This document shows, one piece after another, positions 52,603 to 61,246 of a stretch of DNA of 64,000 nt. Made by a program: the position numbers and the translations under genes. Origin of the DNA: Dyadobacter koreensis (GTDB lineage: Bacteria > Bacteroidota > Bacteroidia > Cytophagales > Spirosomataceae); NCBI RefSeq assembly GCF_900108855.1, contig NZ_FNXY01000002.1, positions 186,001-250,000 on the forward strand, in the 5' to 3' direction. How positions within the stretch are numbered: the stretch's first letter is position 1; every line of letters begins with the position of its first letter. The notes below the pieces were generated by a model, which saw only the letters and a list, made by a program, of their open reading frames with translations, did no database searches and was not told where the DNA came from.

Positions 52603-55569
52603 TTAGACCAAAGCTTCAAATAATATCTCGGCAGGATGCAGTGCTTTACGACCAGTTCCGTCATGGATCTGGTGGCGGCAGCTTGTACCAGGAGCGGCAA
52701 TGATCACATCTTCTGCCTGTTTGCGAACTGTCGGGAAAAGCACGAGTTCGCCGATTTGCATTGAAATATCATAATGCTCCTTTTCATATCCGAAAGAACC
52801 GGCCATACCGCAGCATCCCGAAGGAATCAGCTGCACAGTATAATTCTCCGGCAATGACAACATTCTCTTCGTAGGCACCATGCTGGAAATTGCCTTTTGC
52901 TGACAATGTCCATGCAATTTGATCAGGCGTTTTTCTTTGCTGAACGAATTTTTTGAAATGTGTTTTAATTCAATTTCGCGCGATATAAACTCGTCAAACT
53001 GCAAAGCGTTCATGGCCAATTTTTTCGCATCTTCTATCAAATCTTCACCGACCAGATCCGGATATTCGTCACGGAAAGTAAGGATTGCTGAAGGTTCCAA
53101 GCCAATAAGCGGCGTATCATAGGAAATGATACCTTTCAAAAGTCTTATGTTTTCTTCGGCTATTTTCTTCGCGTCTTTTAACAAACCTTTTGACAACTGA
53201 GGTCGTCCGGATGGTCCGTGTGTTGGGATAATTACTTCATATCCCAATTTCTCCAAAACCTGAATTGCTTTTTTGCCAATCTCAACATCATTGTAATTGG
53301 TAAACTCATCGCAAAAAAGATACACTTTCTTCTCAGAAGTGATGCCCGGTTTTTTTCGTTTTTTATACCATGAAATTAAGGTAGTATCATGTAAAAGAGG
53401 CATTGTACGTTCCGGATGGAAACCTACAACGTTATTAGCAATTTTACGAAGCGGCGCATTTTTGAAAATCATGTTATATGCCCAAGGAACATAACTCGCC
53501 AAACCGTTCAGTTTAGAGAAATTTCCAACCAGCCATGAACGTATCGGGACACCGTGTTCATCATGATAGTGCTGCAAAAACTCCATTTTAAGTTTAGCTA
53601 CATCCACATTCGAAGGACATTCGCCCTTGCAGCCTTTACAGGCAAGACATAGGTCGTAAACTTCCTTTATTTCCTTATTATCAAAACGATTTTCTTTTGG
53701 AGAGTTTGTCAACATCTCACGAAGAATATTAGCGCGTGCGCGTGTTGTATCCTTTTCATTTCGCGTTGCCATGAAACTCGGACACATTGTTCCGCCGCTC
53801 ATTTCGGTTTTACGACAATCGCCGGATCCGTTACATTGTTCCGCATGCTGCAAAACCGTCTGATCCTGATAACGGAAATACGTTTTAAATTCCGGTGTCA
53901 CGTGATCTGCCTCGTAACGAAGGAAGGTGTCCATCGGGGGGGTATCCACAATTTTCCCCGGATTCAGAATGTTATATGGATCCCAGGTACGTTTCAGTTC
54001 TTTGAATAACTCATAATTATGCTGACCAACCATTTGCGGAATAAATTCTCCGCGCAAACGGCCATCGCCATGTTCACCGGAAAGTGAGCCCTGAAACTTC
54101 TTCACGAGGGTTGCAATTTCCTCGGCAATAGTCCTGAACTGCCCGTGGCCTTCTTTGGTCTTTAAATTAATGATCGGGCGAAGGTGCAATTCTCCGGAAC
54201 CGGCGTGCGCATAATGCACGGCCGACATTCCGTGTTTTTTAAGAATGTCATTAAATTCAATAATATATTGTGGCTGATCATAAACGTCAACTGCGGTATC
54301 CTCAATCACTGCAACTGCTTTTTCGTCACCGGGAAGATTACTTAATAATCCTAATCCTGCTTTTCTCAACGTCCATATCTTTTTCGTGTCATCACCAAAA
54401 AGCAAAGGGTAATGGTAGCCCATTCCAGCCTGAATAAAATCCGCTTCCAGGGCCTGAGCCAATGCTTCAACTTCGTCCTTCGTTTCTCTCGAAAGATCTA
54501 CAACAAGAATGGCCGGATATTCACCCGAAGCAGTATTCTGGACAAAAAATGCGTTGGCTTTTTGTTCTTTATTCGTAGCGGCACATTCCAAAACGTAGTT
54601 ATCGATTAACTCGACTGCCTGCGGTTTGTATTTTAATGCTAAAATTGTTGCTCTTAAAGCCTCGTCAATTGAAGTAAAGTGCGCACAAAGCAAACCTTGT
54701 GTTGTTGGAGGCAGCGGAATGATGTTCAGTTTTATTTCTGTCAAAAAGCAAAGTGTTCCCTCCGAACCGGCGATTAGCTTACACATATTAAAAGGTACGA
54801 CTTCCTGATTTTCCGCTGCCGGTGTAAACGGCTCCGTTTCCAGAAGCATATCCAGGGCATAACCCGTGTTACGTCTTTCAACACTACGTTTTGGGAATTC
54901 TTTTCTTATCTCATGCTGATTGGCTGGATTAGAAAGTATTTCGAAAGTTTTTGCGTAAATTTTACCGGCAAGAGAATCAGCGGAATCAGTTAGGTTGCCT
55001 TGAAATGTTTCCAGCGTTTCTGTTCCAAAGGTTACGTCACTTCCGTCCGCCAAAATGGCTTTTACTTCAAGTAAATGTTCTCTCGTGCTTCCATAAACCA
55101 CCGAGTTCGATCCGCAGGAATTATTTCCCACCATTCCACCGATCATCGCGCGGTTGGCTGTTGACGTTTCCGGACCGAAATACAGGCCGTAAGGTTTCAG
55201 CGCCATATTTAATTCATCACGGACAACACCCGGCTCTACTCTCACATATCGCTCCTCCGGATTAATTTCCAGAATTTTTGTAAAATGTTTCGAAGTATCG
55301 ACAATGATACCGCTTCCCACAACCTGTCCCGCCAGCGAAGTTCCGGCAGTACGCGGTATCAAAGAGATTTTCTTACTGGTTGCAAAAGCAATCAGCGTTT
55401 TAATGTCTTCAAGCGTTTTGGGAATTGCAACCGCCAGCGGCATTTCACGATAAGCGGATGCATCCGTCGCGTATAGGGTACGCATGGTATTGTCATCATA
55501 AAAATCACCGGTAAGCTGACGGGCCAATTGTTGTAATTCGGTATTCGAAACGGAGGACTGCGGTGTCAT
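52603..55569 (-). CDS. Fused FAD-linked/Fe-S dehydrogenase (GlcD/YdiJ-like)
   Basis: 988 residues from the ATG at 55569 (a TTG two codons upstream is less likely). The N-terminal half is FAD-binding 4 and FAD-linked oxidase C (PRTAGTSLAGQVVGSG, GGMVGNNSCGSNSVVYGS, SGEHGDGRLRGEF). Two [4Fe-4S]-type Cys clusters follow near residues 605 and 660 (CNGSGDCRK...MCPS; CLACKGCKGECPSN), then a Cys-rich HdrB/GlcF-like C-terminal region (HGHCQQKA, SGCCGMAGSFGYE). The architecture matches E. coli YdiJ, a D-2-hydroxyglutarate dehydrogenase, and is also seen in D-lactate dehydrogenases. Which 2-hydroxyacid is used cannot be decided here. Confidence 0.88.
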   Translation of the reverse strand: MTPQSSVSNTELQQLARQLTGDFYDDNTMRTLYATDASAYREMPLAVAIPKTLEDIKTLIAFATSKKISLIPRTAGTSLAGQVVGSGIIVDTSKHFTKILEINPEERYVRVEPGVVRDELNMALKPYGLYFGPETSTANRAMIGGMVGNNSCGSNSVVYGSTREHLLEVKAILADGSDVTFGTETLETFQGNLTDSADSLAGKIYAKTFEILSNPANQHEIRKEFPKRSVERRNTGYALDMLLETEPFTPAAENQEVVPFNMCKLIAGSEGTLCFLTEIKLNIIPLPPTTQGLLCAHFTSIDEALRATILALKYKPQAVELIDNYVLECAATNKEQKANAFFVQNTASGEYPAILVVDLSRETKDEVEALAQALEADFIQAGMGYHYPLLFGDDTKKIWTLRKAGLGLLSNLPGDEKAVAVIEDTAVDVYDQPQYIIEFNDILKKHGMSAVHYAHAGSGELHLRPIINLKTKEGHGQFRTIAEEIATLVKKFQGSLSGEHGDGRLRGEFIPQMVGQHNYELFKELKRTWDPYNILNPGKIVDTPPMDTFLRYEADHVTPEFKTYFRYQDQTVLQHAEQCNGSGDCRKTEMSGGTMCPSFMATRNEKDTTRARANILREMLTNSPKENRFDNKEIKEVYDLCLACKGCKGECPSNVDVAKLKMEFLQHYHDEHGVPIRSWLVGNFSKLNGLASYVPWAYNMIFKNAPLRKIANNVVGFHPERTMPLLHDTTLISWYKKRKKPGITSEKKVYLFCDEFTNYNDVEIGKKAIQVLEKLGYEVIIPTHGPSGRPQLSKGLLKDAKKIAEENIRLLKGIISYDTPLIGLEPSAILTFRDEYPDLVGEDLIEDAKKLAMNALQFDEFISREIELKHISKNSFSKEKRLIKLHGHCQQKAISSMVPTKRMLSLPENYTVQLIPSGCCGMAGSFGYEKEHYDISMQIGELVLFPTVRKQAEDVIIAAPGTSCRHQIHDGTGRKALHPAEILFEALV

Positions 55570-55600
55570 AAACAAAAAAAGTACAGAAACGAAACTGCAC

Positions 55601-55608
55601 CAAAGTTA
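55601..55608 (-). promoter_or_regulatory. Probable -7 element of the FAD/Fe-S dehydrogenase gene
   Basis: On the minus strand TAACTTTG fits TAnnTTTG, 32 bases before the start codon. A TTG lies 15 bases upstream, shorter than the usual spacing. Confidence 0.45.
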
Positions 55609-55737
55609 CACACAACCGATGATCAAATCATGAAATTTTTATAGAAAGGTTTACAGAACTCAATTTCCAAAAACAGAAAATAACAAATGTAACTCTTGGT
55701 ATACTATAAGTTATCTTAGAAAAAATAAAATAATTTT

Positions 55738-55755
55738 TTGCTTAATGTTAAGCAA
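55738..55755. repeat. Short perfect inverted repeat upstream of the SusC-like gene
   Basis: ttgcttaa / ttaagcaa with a 2-base spacer, about 260 bases upstream of the SusC-like gene and 170 bases upstream of the divergent dehydrogenase gene. It could be an operator or a small hairpin. The rest of the 442-base gap is A+T-rich with no gene; I see no other clear element in it. Confidence 0.35.
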
Positions 55756-56011
55756 GTTAAATTCGTAAAAAGGGCCTCTATTTGCATTAAAGTGACAAAT
55801 TGAATATTTAATAATAATAATCGAATATTTCTTTGTCACTTATACTTGTGATATTTCAACTTATTTTATTAATTTAGTCGACTATTTGTCTAAAATTTCA
55901 ATTGATTCTTTGAATTATTCTTAAAAGCTCTGGCTGAACTTTTATTTATAATCGTTAAATTGGAACCAAAGGCATGTAGTAAAAGATCGAACAAAATCAA
56001 TTAACCTATTT

Positions 56012-59000
56012 ATGATGAAATTTTCCAATTCTGACAGACTTATGTATGGTCAACACAAGGCAGCGAGATCCCCTTGGGGCGTCATGTCCCTCAACAGCCA
56101 TCGATTGGGATCAGTTTTACTAACGCTTGCATTTGCACTATTTACTTTAACAGGTTATTCCCAAAATGCTGTTAGCGGGAAGGTCACAGACTCGAAAGGT
56201 TCAGGTCTTCCAGGTGTAGCAATTACCATTAAAGGAAGTACAACCGGAACCAACACAGATGTTGACGGTAACTTTCAGGTAAATGTTGCTCCAAACGCGA
56301 CACTTTCATTCAGTTCAATAGGTTTTGAACCTCAGGATGTTCCTGTCGGTAATAAATCTGTAATTAATGTCACACTTTCGGAGGATGTTCGTGCTTTGGA
56401 AGAGGTGGTCGTTGTAGGTTACGGAACAGTCAGAAAAAAGGATGCCACAGGTGCAGTATCTGCCTTGGGATCAAAAGATTTCCAGAAGGGTATTGTGACT
56501 TCGCCTGAGCAATTAATGCAGGGAAGAGTAGCCGGTGTCCAGATAACTCAGTCAAGCGGCGAGCCTGGTGGTGGTATTAACGTACGTATCCGTGGTACAT
56601 CTTCAGTGCTAGGCGGAAATAACCCGCTGTTTGTAATTGATGGTGTTCCTTTAAGTGGTGATAATACTTCAAGCGGTGGCGATAACCAGGGTGTTGGCCG
56701 TCAGCCTGCGAAAAACCCGCTTAACTTCTTGAATCCGGATGATATCGCAAGTATAGACATCCTGAAAGATGCTTCTGCAACGGCAATTTATGGTTCTCGG
56801 GGAGCTAATGGTGTGGTTTTAATTACCACGAAACGTGGAAAAGGAAAAGGTTCTCTTGACTATGGCTATTCATTGGGTATCAGTAATATTACTAAAAAAT
56901 ATGATCTGCTTAATGCTCAGGAATATGTTGCCGCTGGTGGACAGGATCAGGGGGCTGAAACAGACTGGCAAAAAGAGTTGTTCCGAACTGCCATGACACA
57001 TCAGCATAACCTTTCTTATGGCGGTGGAGATAATTCAGGAAACTACCGTTTTTCACTCGGTTATTTAAGCCAGGATGGTATTGTTCAAACTTCTAATGTG
57101 AAGAGATATAGTGTTGGTTTCAGCGGTACTAAAAAGTTTATCAATAATAAACTGACTATCGGAAGTAATCTGAATTTTGCCAACACCTTAGACACGGGTG
57201 TTCCAATCTCTGAAAATATTGGTTTTGAGGGCGACTTGTTAGGTAGTATTCTAAAAGCCAACCCAACAAGATCCGTTTATAATGCCGGTGGCGGTTTCAA
57301 TCAGGTCACAACTACGGAACCAAACCCGATGGCATTTGTAAAGTTATCACGTGATAAAAACAGTACACTCCGTGCTCTTGGTAATATTAATGCTGAGATG
57401 GAAATTTTCACCGGATTAAAGTTTAAGACTGTACTTGGTTTTGACAAATCAATGTCTTCCAGAAAACAGGCTTATGGAAGAGATTTGCTTGTTACTGGCA
57501 TTACAAATATTGGACGCGTTTACATCAGAGATGTTGAAGCAAACAACCAGCTTTGGGAAAATTACTTTACCTATGATAAAGAGTTTGGAAAGGTCACTCT
57601 GAATGCTTTGTTAGGATATTCTTACCAAAGTTTCGAAAACAGCAGCAAAAATATTCAGGCAGCTAATTTCAGAACAGATAACCTTGATTTGATGATCAAT
57701 AACCTGGGTATCGCCGGAACGGTTGGTATTAAAGATGCCACTGCTTTAAGCAGCGTAGGCTCAGTTGTTCAAAATTCCAGTTATGTAAAAGATGAACTTC
57801 AATCCTATTTTGGTCGTGTAAATCTTGGCTTTGGAAATAAATATCTTTTCACGGGTACTTTGCGTGTCGATGGTTCTTCGAAATTTGGTGGAAACAACAA
57901 ATACGGATACTTCCCGTCGGGAGCGTTTAAATGGAAGCTAGTTGAAGAGAAATTCATACCTAAAACCGTGTTTACAGACCTTTCTTTAAGAGTAGGATAT
58001 GGTGTAACTGGAAATCAGGCAATTCCTCACAACGTATATGACAGAAGAGATCGCTACTCTGACTATGTTATCAACCAGAATGGAGACGGCATTACAGGTG
58101 GTGGTTTAAATGCTGTCGCTTTTAACAACCCTGATCTGAAGTGGGAATCTACTGCTGCATTTAACCTTGGTATCGACTTTTCTATTTTGAAAGGCAGACT
58201 GTCGGGTAGCATTGATGCGTATAATAAGAGTACAAAAGATTTGTTGTTCAAAGTTGTTGCTGCACAGCCTGCTCCAAACCCATTTGTGTACAGAAACCTT
58301 GACACAGATATTCAAAACCGTGGTATAGAGCTTGCTCTGAATGGTGTTGTAGTTGAAGGAACTAAGTTTTCATGGGAAGTTTTGGTTAACGCATCTTACA
58401 ACAAAAACCTTGTTAAAAACCTGATTGGAACGTATGATACAGGTGAGATCAACGGACAGGGACTTTCTGGTGCATTCGCACAACGTCTCGCTGAGGGACA
58501 GCCTTTATTTGCCTATTTTCTTCGTGAATTTGGTGGATTTGACGACAACGGTAATTCGATCTATCCAAACGGAGATTTCCAGCAATTCCTGGGAGGGAAA
58601 AGTCCTCTGCCGAAGGTTAACGCAGGTTTGACAAATAACCTAAAATACGGTAATTTTGATTTAAGTATTTTCTTTAACGGTGTTTTTGGAAACTACCTAT
58701 ACTCCAATACTGCTAATGCATTCTTTACTCAAGGTTCATTTGCAAATGGACGTAACGTAACCAAAAATGTAATTGGCAATGGTGAAGGTGCGTTAAATGC
58801 ACCGGACGTATCCACGCGATTCCTTGAGAAGGGTAACTTTATCAGAATGCAAAACTTTTCATTAGGATACCGTATTCCGATGAAGAGCAGTAAAGTGTTA
58901 TCTAACGCAAGAGTATTTGTGTCAGGTCAAAACTTATTCACAATTACAAAATACAGTGGACAAGATCCAGAAGTAAGTACTAATAAATCATTGAATGACA

Positions 59001-59077
59001 TTCCTTCTTTTGGAATTGATTACACGGCGTATCCACGTTCTAGAACTTGGACTATTGGTGCAAATTTCTCATTCTAA
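56012..59077 (+). CDS. SusC/RagA-family TonB-linked outer-membrane transporter
   Basis: 1021 residues. An N-terminal extension of about 30 residues precedes the signal peptide (ending TGYSQ at 51), so the ATG at 56084 is an alternative start. A carboxypeptidase-regulatory-like domain (VSGKVTDSKGSGLPGV, residues 54-130) is followed by a TonB-box-like stretch (EEVVVVGYGT), the plug (QLMQGRVAGVQI; DASATAIYGSRGANGV) and a long beta-barrel ending in an aromatic residue. It imports oligosaccharides or other large ligands together with its SusD partner, encoded 19 bases downstream. The ligand is unknown; no glycoside hydrolase or sensor gene is adjacent. Confidence 0.96.
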   Translation: MMKFSNSDRLMYGQHKAARSPWGVMSLNSHRLGSVLLTLAFALFTLTGYSQNAVSGKVTDSKGSGLPGVAITIKGSTTGTNTDVDGNFQVNVAPNATLSFSSIGFEPQDVPVGNKSVINVTLSEDVRALEEVVVVGYGTVRKKDATGAVSALGSKDFQKGIVTSPEQLMQGRVAGVQITQSSGEPGGGINVRIRGTSSVLGGNNPLFVIDGVPLSGDNTSSGGDNQGVGRQPAKNPLNFLNPDDIASIDILKDASATAIYGSRGANGVVLITTKRGKGKGSLDYGYSLGISNITKKYDLLNAQEYVAAGGQDQGAETDWQKELFRTAMTHQHNLSYGGGDNSGNYRFSLGYLSQDGIVQTSNVKRYSVGFSGTKKFINNKLTIGSNLNFANTLDTGVPISENIGFEGDLLGSILKANPTRSVYNAGGGFNQVTTTEPNPMAFVKLSRDKNSTLRALGNINAEMEIFTGLKFKTVLGFDKSMSSRKQAYGRDLLVTGITNIGRVYIRDVEANNQLWENYFTYDKEFGKVTLNALLGYSYQSFENSSKNIQAANFRTDNLDLMINNLGIAGTVGIKDATALSSVGSVVQNSSYVKDELQSYFGRVNLGFGNKYLFTGTLRVDGSSKFGGNNKYGYFPSGAFKWKLVEEKFIPKTVFTDLSLRVGYGVTGNQAIPHNVYDRRDRYSDYVINQNGDGITGGGLNAVAFNNPDLKWESTAAFNLGIDFSILKGRLSGSIDAYNKSTKDLLFKVVAAQPAPNPFVYRNLDTDIQNRGIELALNGVVVEGTKFSWEVLVNASYNKNLVKNLIGTYDTGEINGQGLSGAFAQRLAEGQPLFAYFLREFGGFDDNGNSIYPNGDFQQFLGGKSPLPKVNAGLTNNLKYGNFDLSIFFNGVFGNYLYSNTANAFFTQGSFANGRNVTKNVIGNGEGALNAPDVSTRFLEKGNFIRMQNFSLGYRIPMKSSKVLSNARVFVSGQNLFTITKYSGQDPEVSTNKSLNDIPSFGIDYTAYPRSRTWTIGANFSF

Positions 59078-59096
59078 TTTTCAATAACCTACGATA

Positions 59097-60587
59097 ATGA
59101 AAACAAGTCATATATATAAATTACTGGTACTGAGTGCTAGTATTGCAACCTTAACTTCCTGTACCGACCTTGTTAATGACGAAAAGGACTCTGTTGTGAA
59201 TGAGGTAGTAGAAGGAGGGTTTGCACCTGTTAATGTGCCGGAAGCACTTGCTTCTGCCTATAAGGATCTTTCAACTTATTCAGATCAGGCAGGTATTTAT
59301 GCATTAGGTGAGCACACTACGGCAGAAATGATTCCGCCAACACGTGGAGTGGACTGGGGAGATAACGGTGTTTGGCGTACGCTTGATGCGCATACCTGGG
59401 ATGCTTCCCACTCGTATATTTTAAGTGCCTGGAATGCACTTAACCAACGTGCATATAAAGCAACTGAAATTATTGCTTCAAACCCGACACCTGTTCAAAA
59501 AGCAGAAGCTCAGTTTTTGAGAGCTTACAATATGTACTGGGTAATGGATTATTGGGGCGTAGTCCCGGTTAGGGAGGTTACGCAAGGGGTTAATGATCTT
59601 CCCAAAGTATTGTCACGCTCGGAAGCGTTTGATTACATCGTAAAAGATCTTGAAGAAGCTTTGCCTAATTTGACGAAAGCAGGACCGTCTGCTACAAATG
59701 GTATTGCTACCAAAGCAGCCGCTAATTTTTTATTGGCGAAACTTTACCTAAACAAATCTGTATATAAAGGTACGACTCCGGGTGGGCCGTACACTTTTGA
59801 CAAAGCAGATATGGACAAGGTTATTGCTTATGTTGATGCAATAACGGCTGACGGGTATGCTTTGGAAAAAGATTACTTTTCGACGTTCTCATCCGCTGCT
59901 AAAACAGAGCCGATTTTGCTTGTTTTGGAAGGAACTGCGCAAAACCGTTGGTTTATGACTCTCCATTATGGTCAGAATCCATCGGGCTGGAACGGATTTG
60001 CTACCTTGGCAGATTTTTACGATACGTTTGAATCAAAAGATACGAGAATAGGCGCGCCTGCAAAGAAAGATGGGACGCAGTATTCCGGTATTGGTCTTGG
60101 ATTCCTGATTGGACAACAGTACGATGATAAAGGCGCTCCTGTCATTGATGTTCGTACGCAAAAGCCATTATCATTCACGAGAGATGTGCCTCTGGCAGGT
60201 GCAGCGACAGACAAGGGTATACGTGTGATTAAATATCACCCTGCAAATTCGGGGAAATATATTTTGATGCGTTATGCAGAAGCTTATCTAATGAAGGCAG
60301 AAGCTCAATTGAGAGGCGGAGATGCGGGTGGTGCTTTGACTCAGATCAACACACTGAGAACAACACGTGGTGCTACTGCACTTGGTTCGCTGACAGAACA
60401 AAATCTGTTTGATGAAATTGGAAGAGAATTGTACTGGGAAGGTGGTAAAAGAACAACCGAAGTTCGGTTTGGTAAATTTACGACCGGTGAAGGTACTGCT
60501 GTAAAAGAAGCTTATACCACGCTTTATCCTATTCCTTCTGCAGCTTTGGTTTCAAATGCTAATCTTGTTCAGAATCCAGGATATTAA
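59097..60587 (+). CDS. SusD/RagB-family outer-membrane ligand-binding lipoprotein
   Basis: 496 residues. The lipobox is LTSC near residue 22. TPR-like helices follow, with AEAQFLRAYNMYWVMDYWG and the C-terminal signature ELYWEGGKRTTEVRFGKF that ends the RagB/SusD domain. It sits as a lid over the SusC barrel and captures ligand. The gene is directly downstream of the SusC-like gene and is followed by a terminator. Confidence 0.95.
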   Translation: MKTSHIYKLLVLSASIATLTSCTDLVNDEKDSVVNEVVEGGFAPVNVPEALASAYKDLSTYSDQAGIYALGEHTTAEMIPPTRGVDWGDNGVWRTLDAHTWDASHSYILSAWNALNQRAYKATEIIASNPTPVQKAEAQFLRAYNMYWVMDYWGVVPVREVTQGVNDLPKVLSRSEAFDYIVKDLEEALPNLTKAGPSATNGIATKAAANFLLAKLYLNKSVYKGTTPGGPYTFDKADMDKVIAYVDAITADGYALEKDYFSTFSSAAKTEPILLVLEGTAQNRWFMTLHYGQNPSGWNGFATLADFYDTFESKDTRIGAPAKKDGTQYSGIGLGFLIGQQYDDKGAPVIDVRTQKPLSFTRDVPLAGAATDKGIRVIKYHPANSGKYILMRYAEAYLMKAEAQLRGGDAGGALTQINTLRTTRGATALGSLTEQNLFDEIGRELYWEGGKRTTEVRFGKFTTGEGTAVKEAYTTLYPIPSAALVSNANLVQNPGY

Positions 60588-60610
60588 AAAAAAAACTTTT
60601 TTCTGCTTAC

Positions 60611-60639
60611 AAAAATGCTCGAAATATTCGAGCATTTTT
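60611..60639 (+). terminator. Terminator after the SusD-like gene
   Basis: A 13-bp inverted repeat (aaaaatgctcgaa / ttcgagcattttt) with a 3-base loop, followed by gttttta, 24 bases after the stop codon. Confidence 0.85.
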
Positions 60640-60662
60640 GTTTTTATTTGACTTTTAGATTC

Positions 60663-61244
60663 ATGAAGTATTTTAAGATTATTTTTTGTTTATTTCTTAC
60701 TGCACCAATTTTTATATCCTGTACTTCGTCAGGAGAAAGTGACGCGATTTACAAACAGCTGGGAGAAAATCAGGCAAAGGTTATATACAAGATTGATGGT
60801 AAAGAATTTTATCCTCAGGAAAGTATATTTAAGGGCGAGGTAAATGCTTCTGATAAACTGCTGAGTATTACGCTTATTGACCAGTTTGACGGCAGGAGTA
60901 TAGTGAGTTTTGGAGGTGACGATTGGTATTTGTCCATTCCTTCCCAAAAGGAAGTTTTTTCTGATGACCAGGTGAATGCCGGCGTCAAAATGGGTAAACT
61001 GGTCGATAAGCAGAAAATGATCGGTGAAGCTTTTATAATGACGGATGGTGCTGTGACACTTGAAGAATTTTCTAAGAATAAAATGATTCTTAAGATTAAG
61101 GGCAAGGTAGGTAAATACAGTGATTTCGAACAACCAACAGAATTTAAAACGTTTGATGCAACAATAATTTATAAAAAGCCTGTTTTTAATCTGTTAAATA
61201 TTACTGAGGAAGAATTATTCAGCGCTATTAAGTCGTCAAAATAA
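60663..61244 (+). CDS. Small lipoprotein of unknown function
   Basis: 193 residues from the ATG at 60663. An in-frame ATG at 60615 falls in the terminator hairpin and is unlikely. The lipobox-like FISC places the lipidated Cys at about residue 20. The remainder is a small beta-rich domain (VIYKIDGKEFYPQ, KLLSITLIDQFDGRSIVSF, FDATIIYKKPVF) that I do not recognise. It lies two bases before the CRTAC1-type gene, so the two are very likely co-transcribed, separately from the SusC/SusD pair. Confidence 0.8.
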   Translation: MKYFKIIFCLFLTAPIFISCTSSGESDAIYKQLGENQAKVIYKIDGKEFYPQESIFKGEVNASDKLLSITLIDQFDGRSIVSFGGDDWYLSIPSQKEVFSDDQVNAGVKMGKLVDKQKMIGEAFIMTDGAVTLEEFSKNKMILKIKGKVGKYSDFEQPTEFKTFDATIIYKKPVFNLLNITEEELFSAIKSSK

Positions 61245-61246
61245 CT

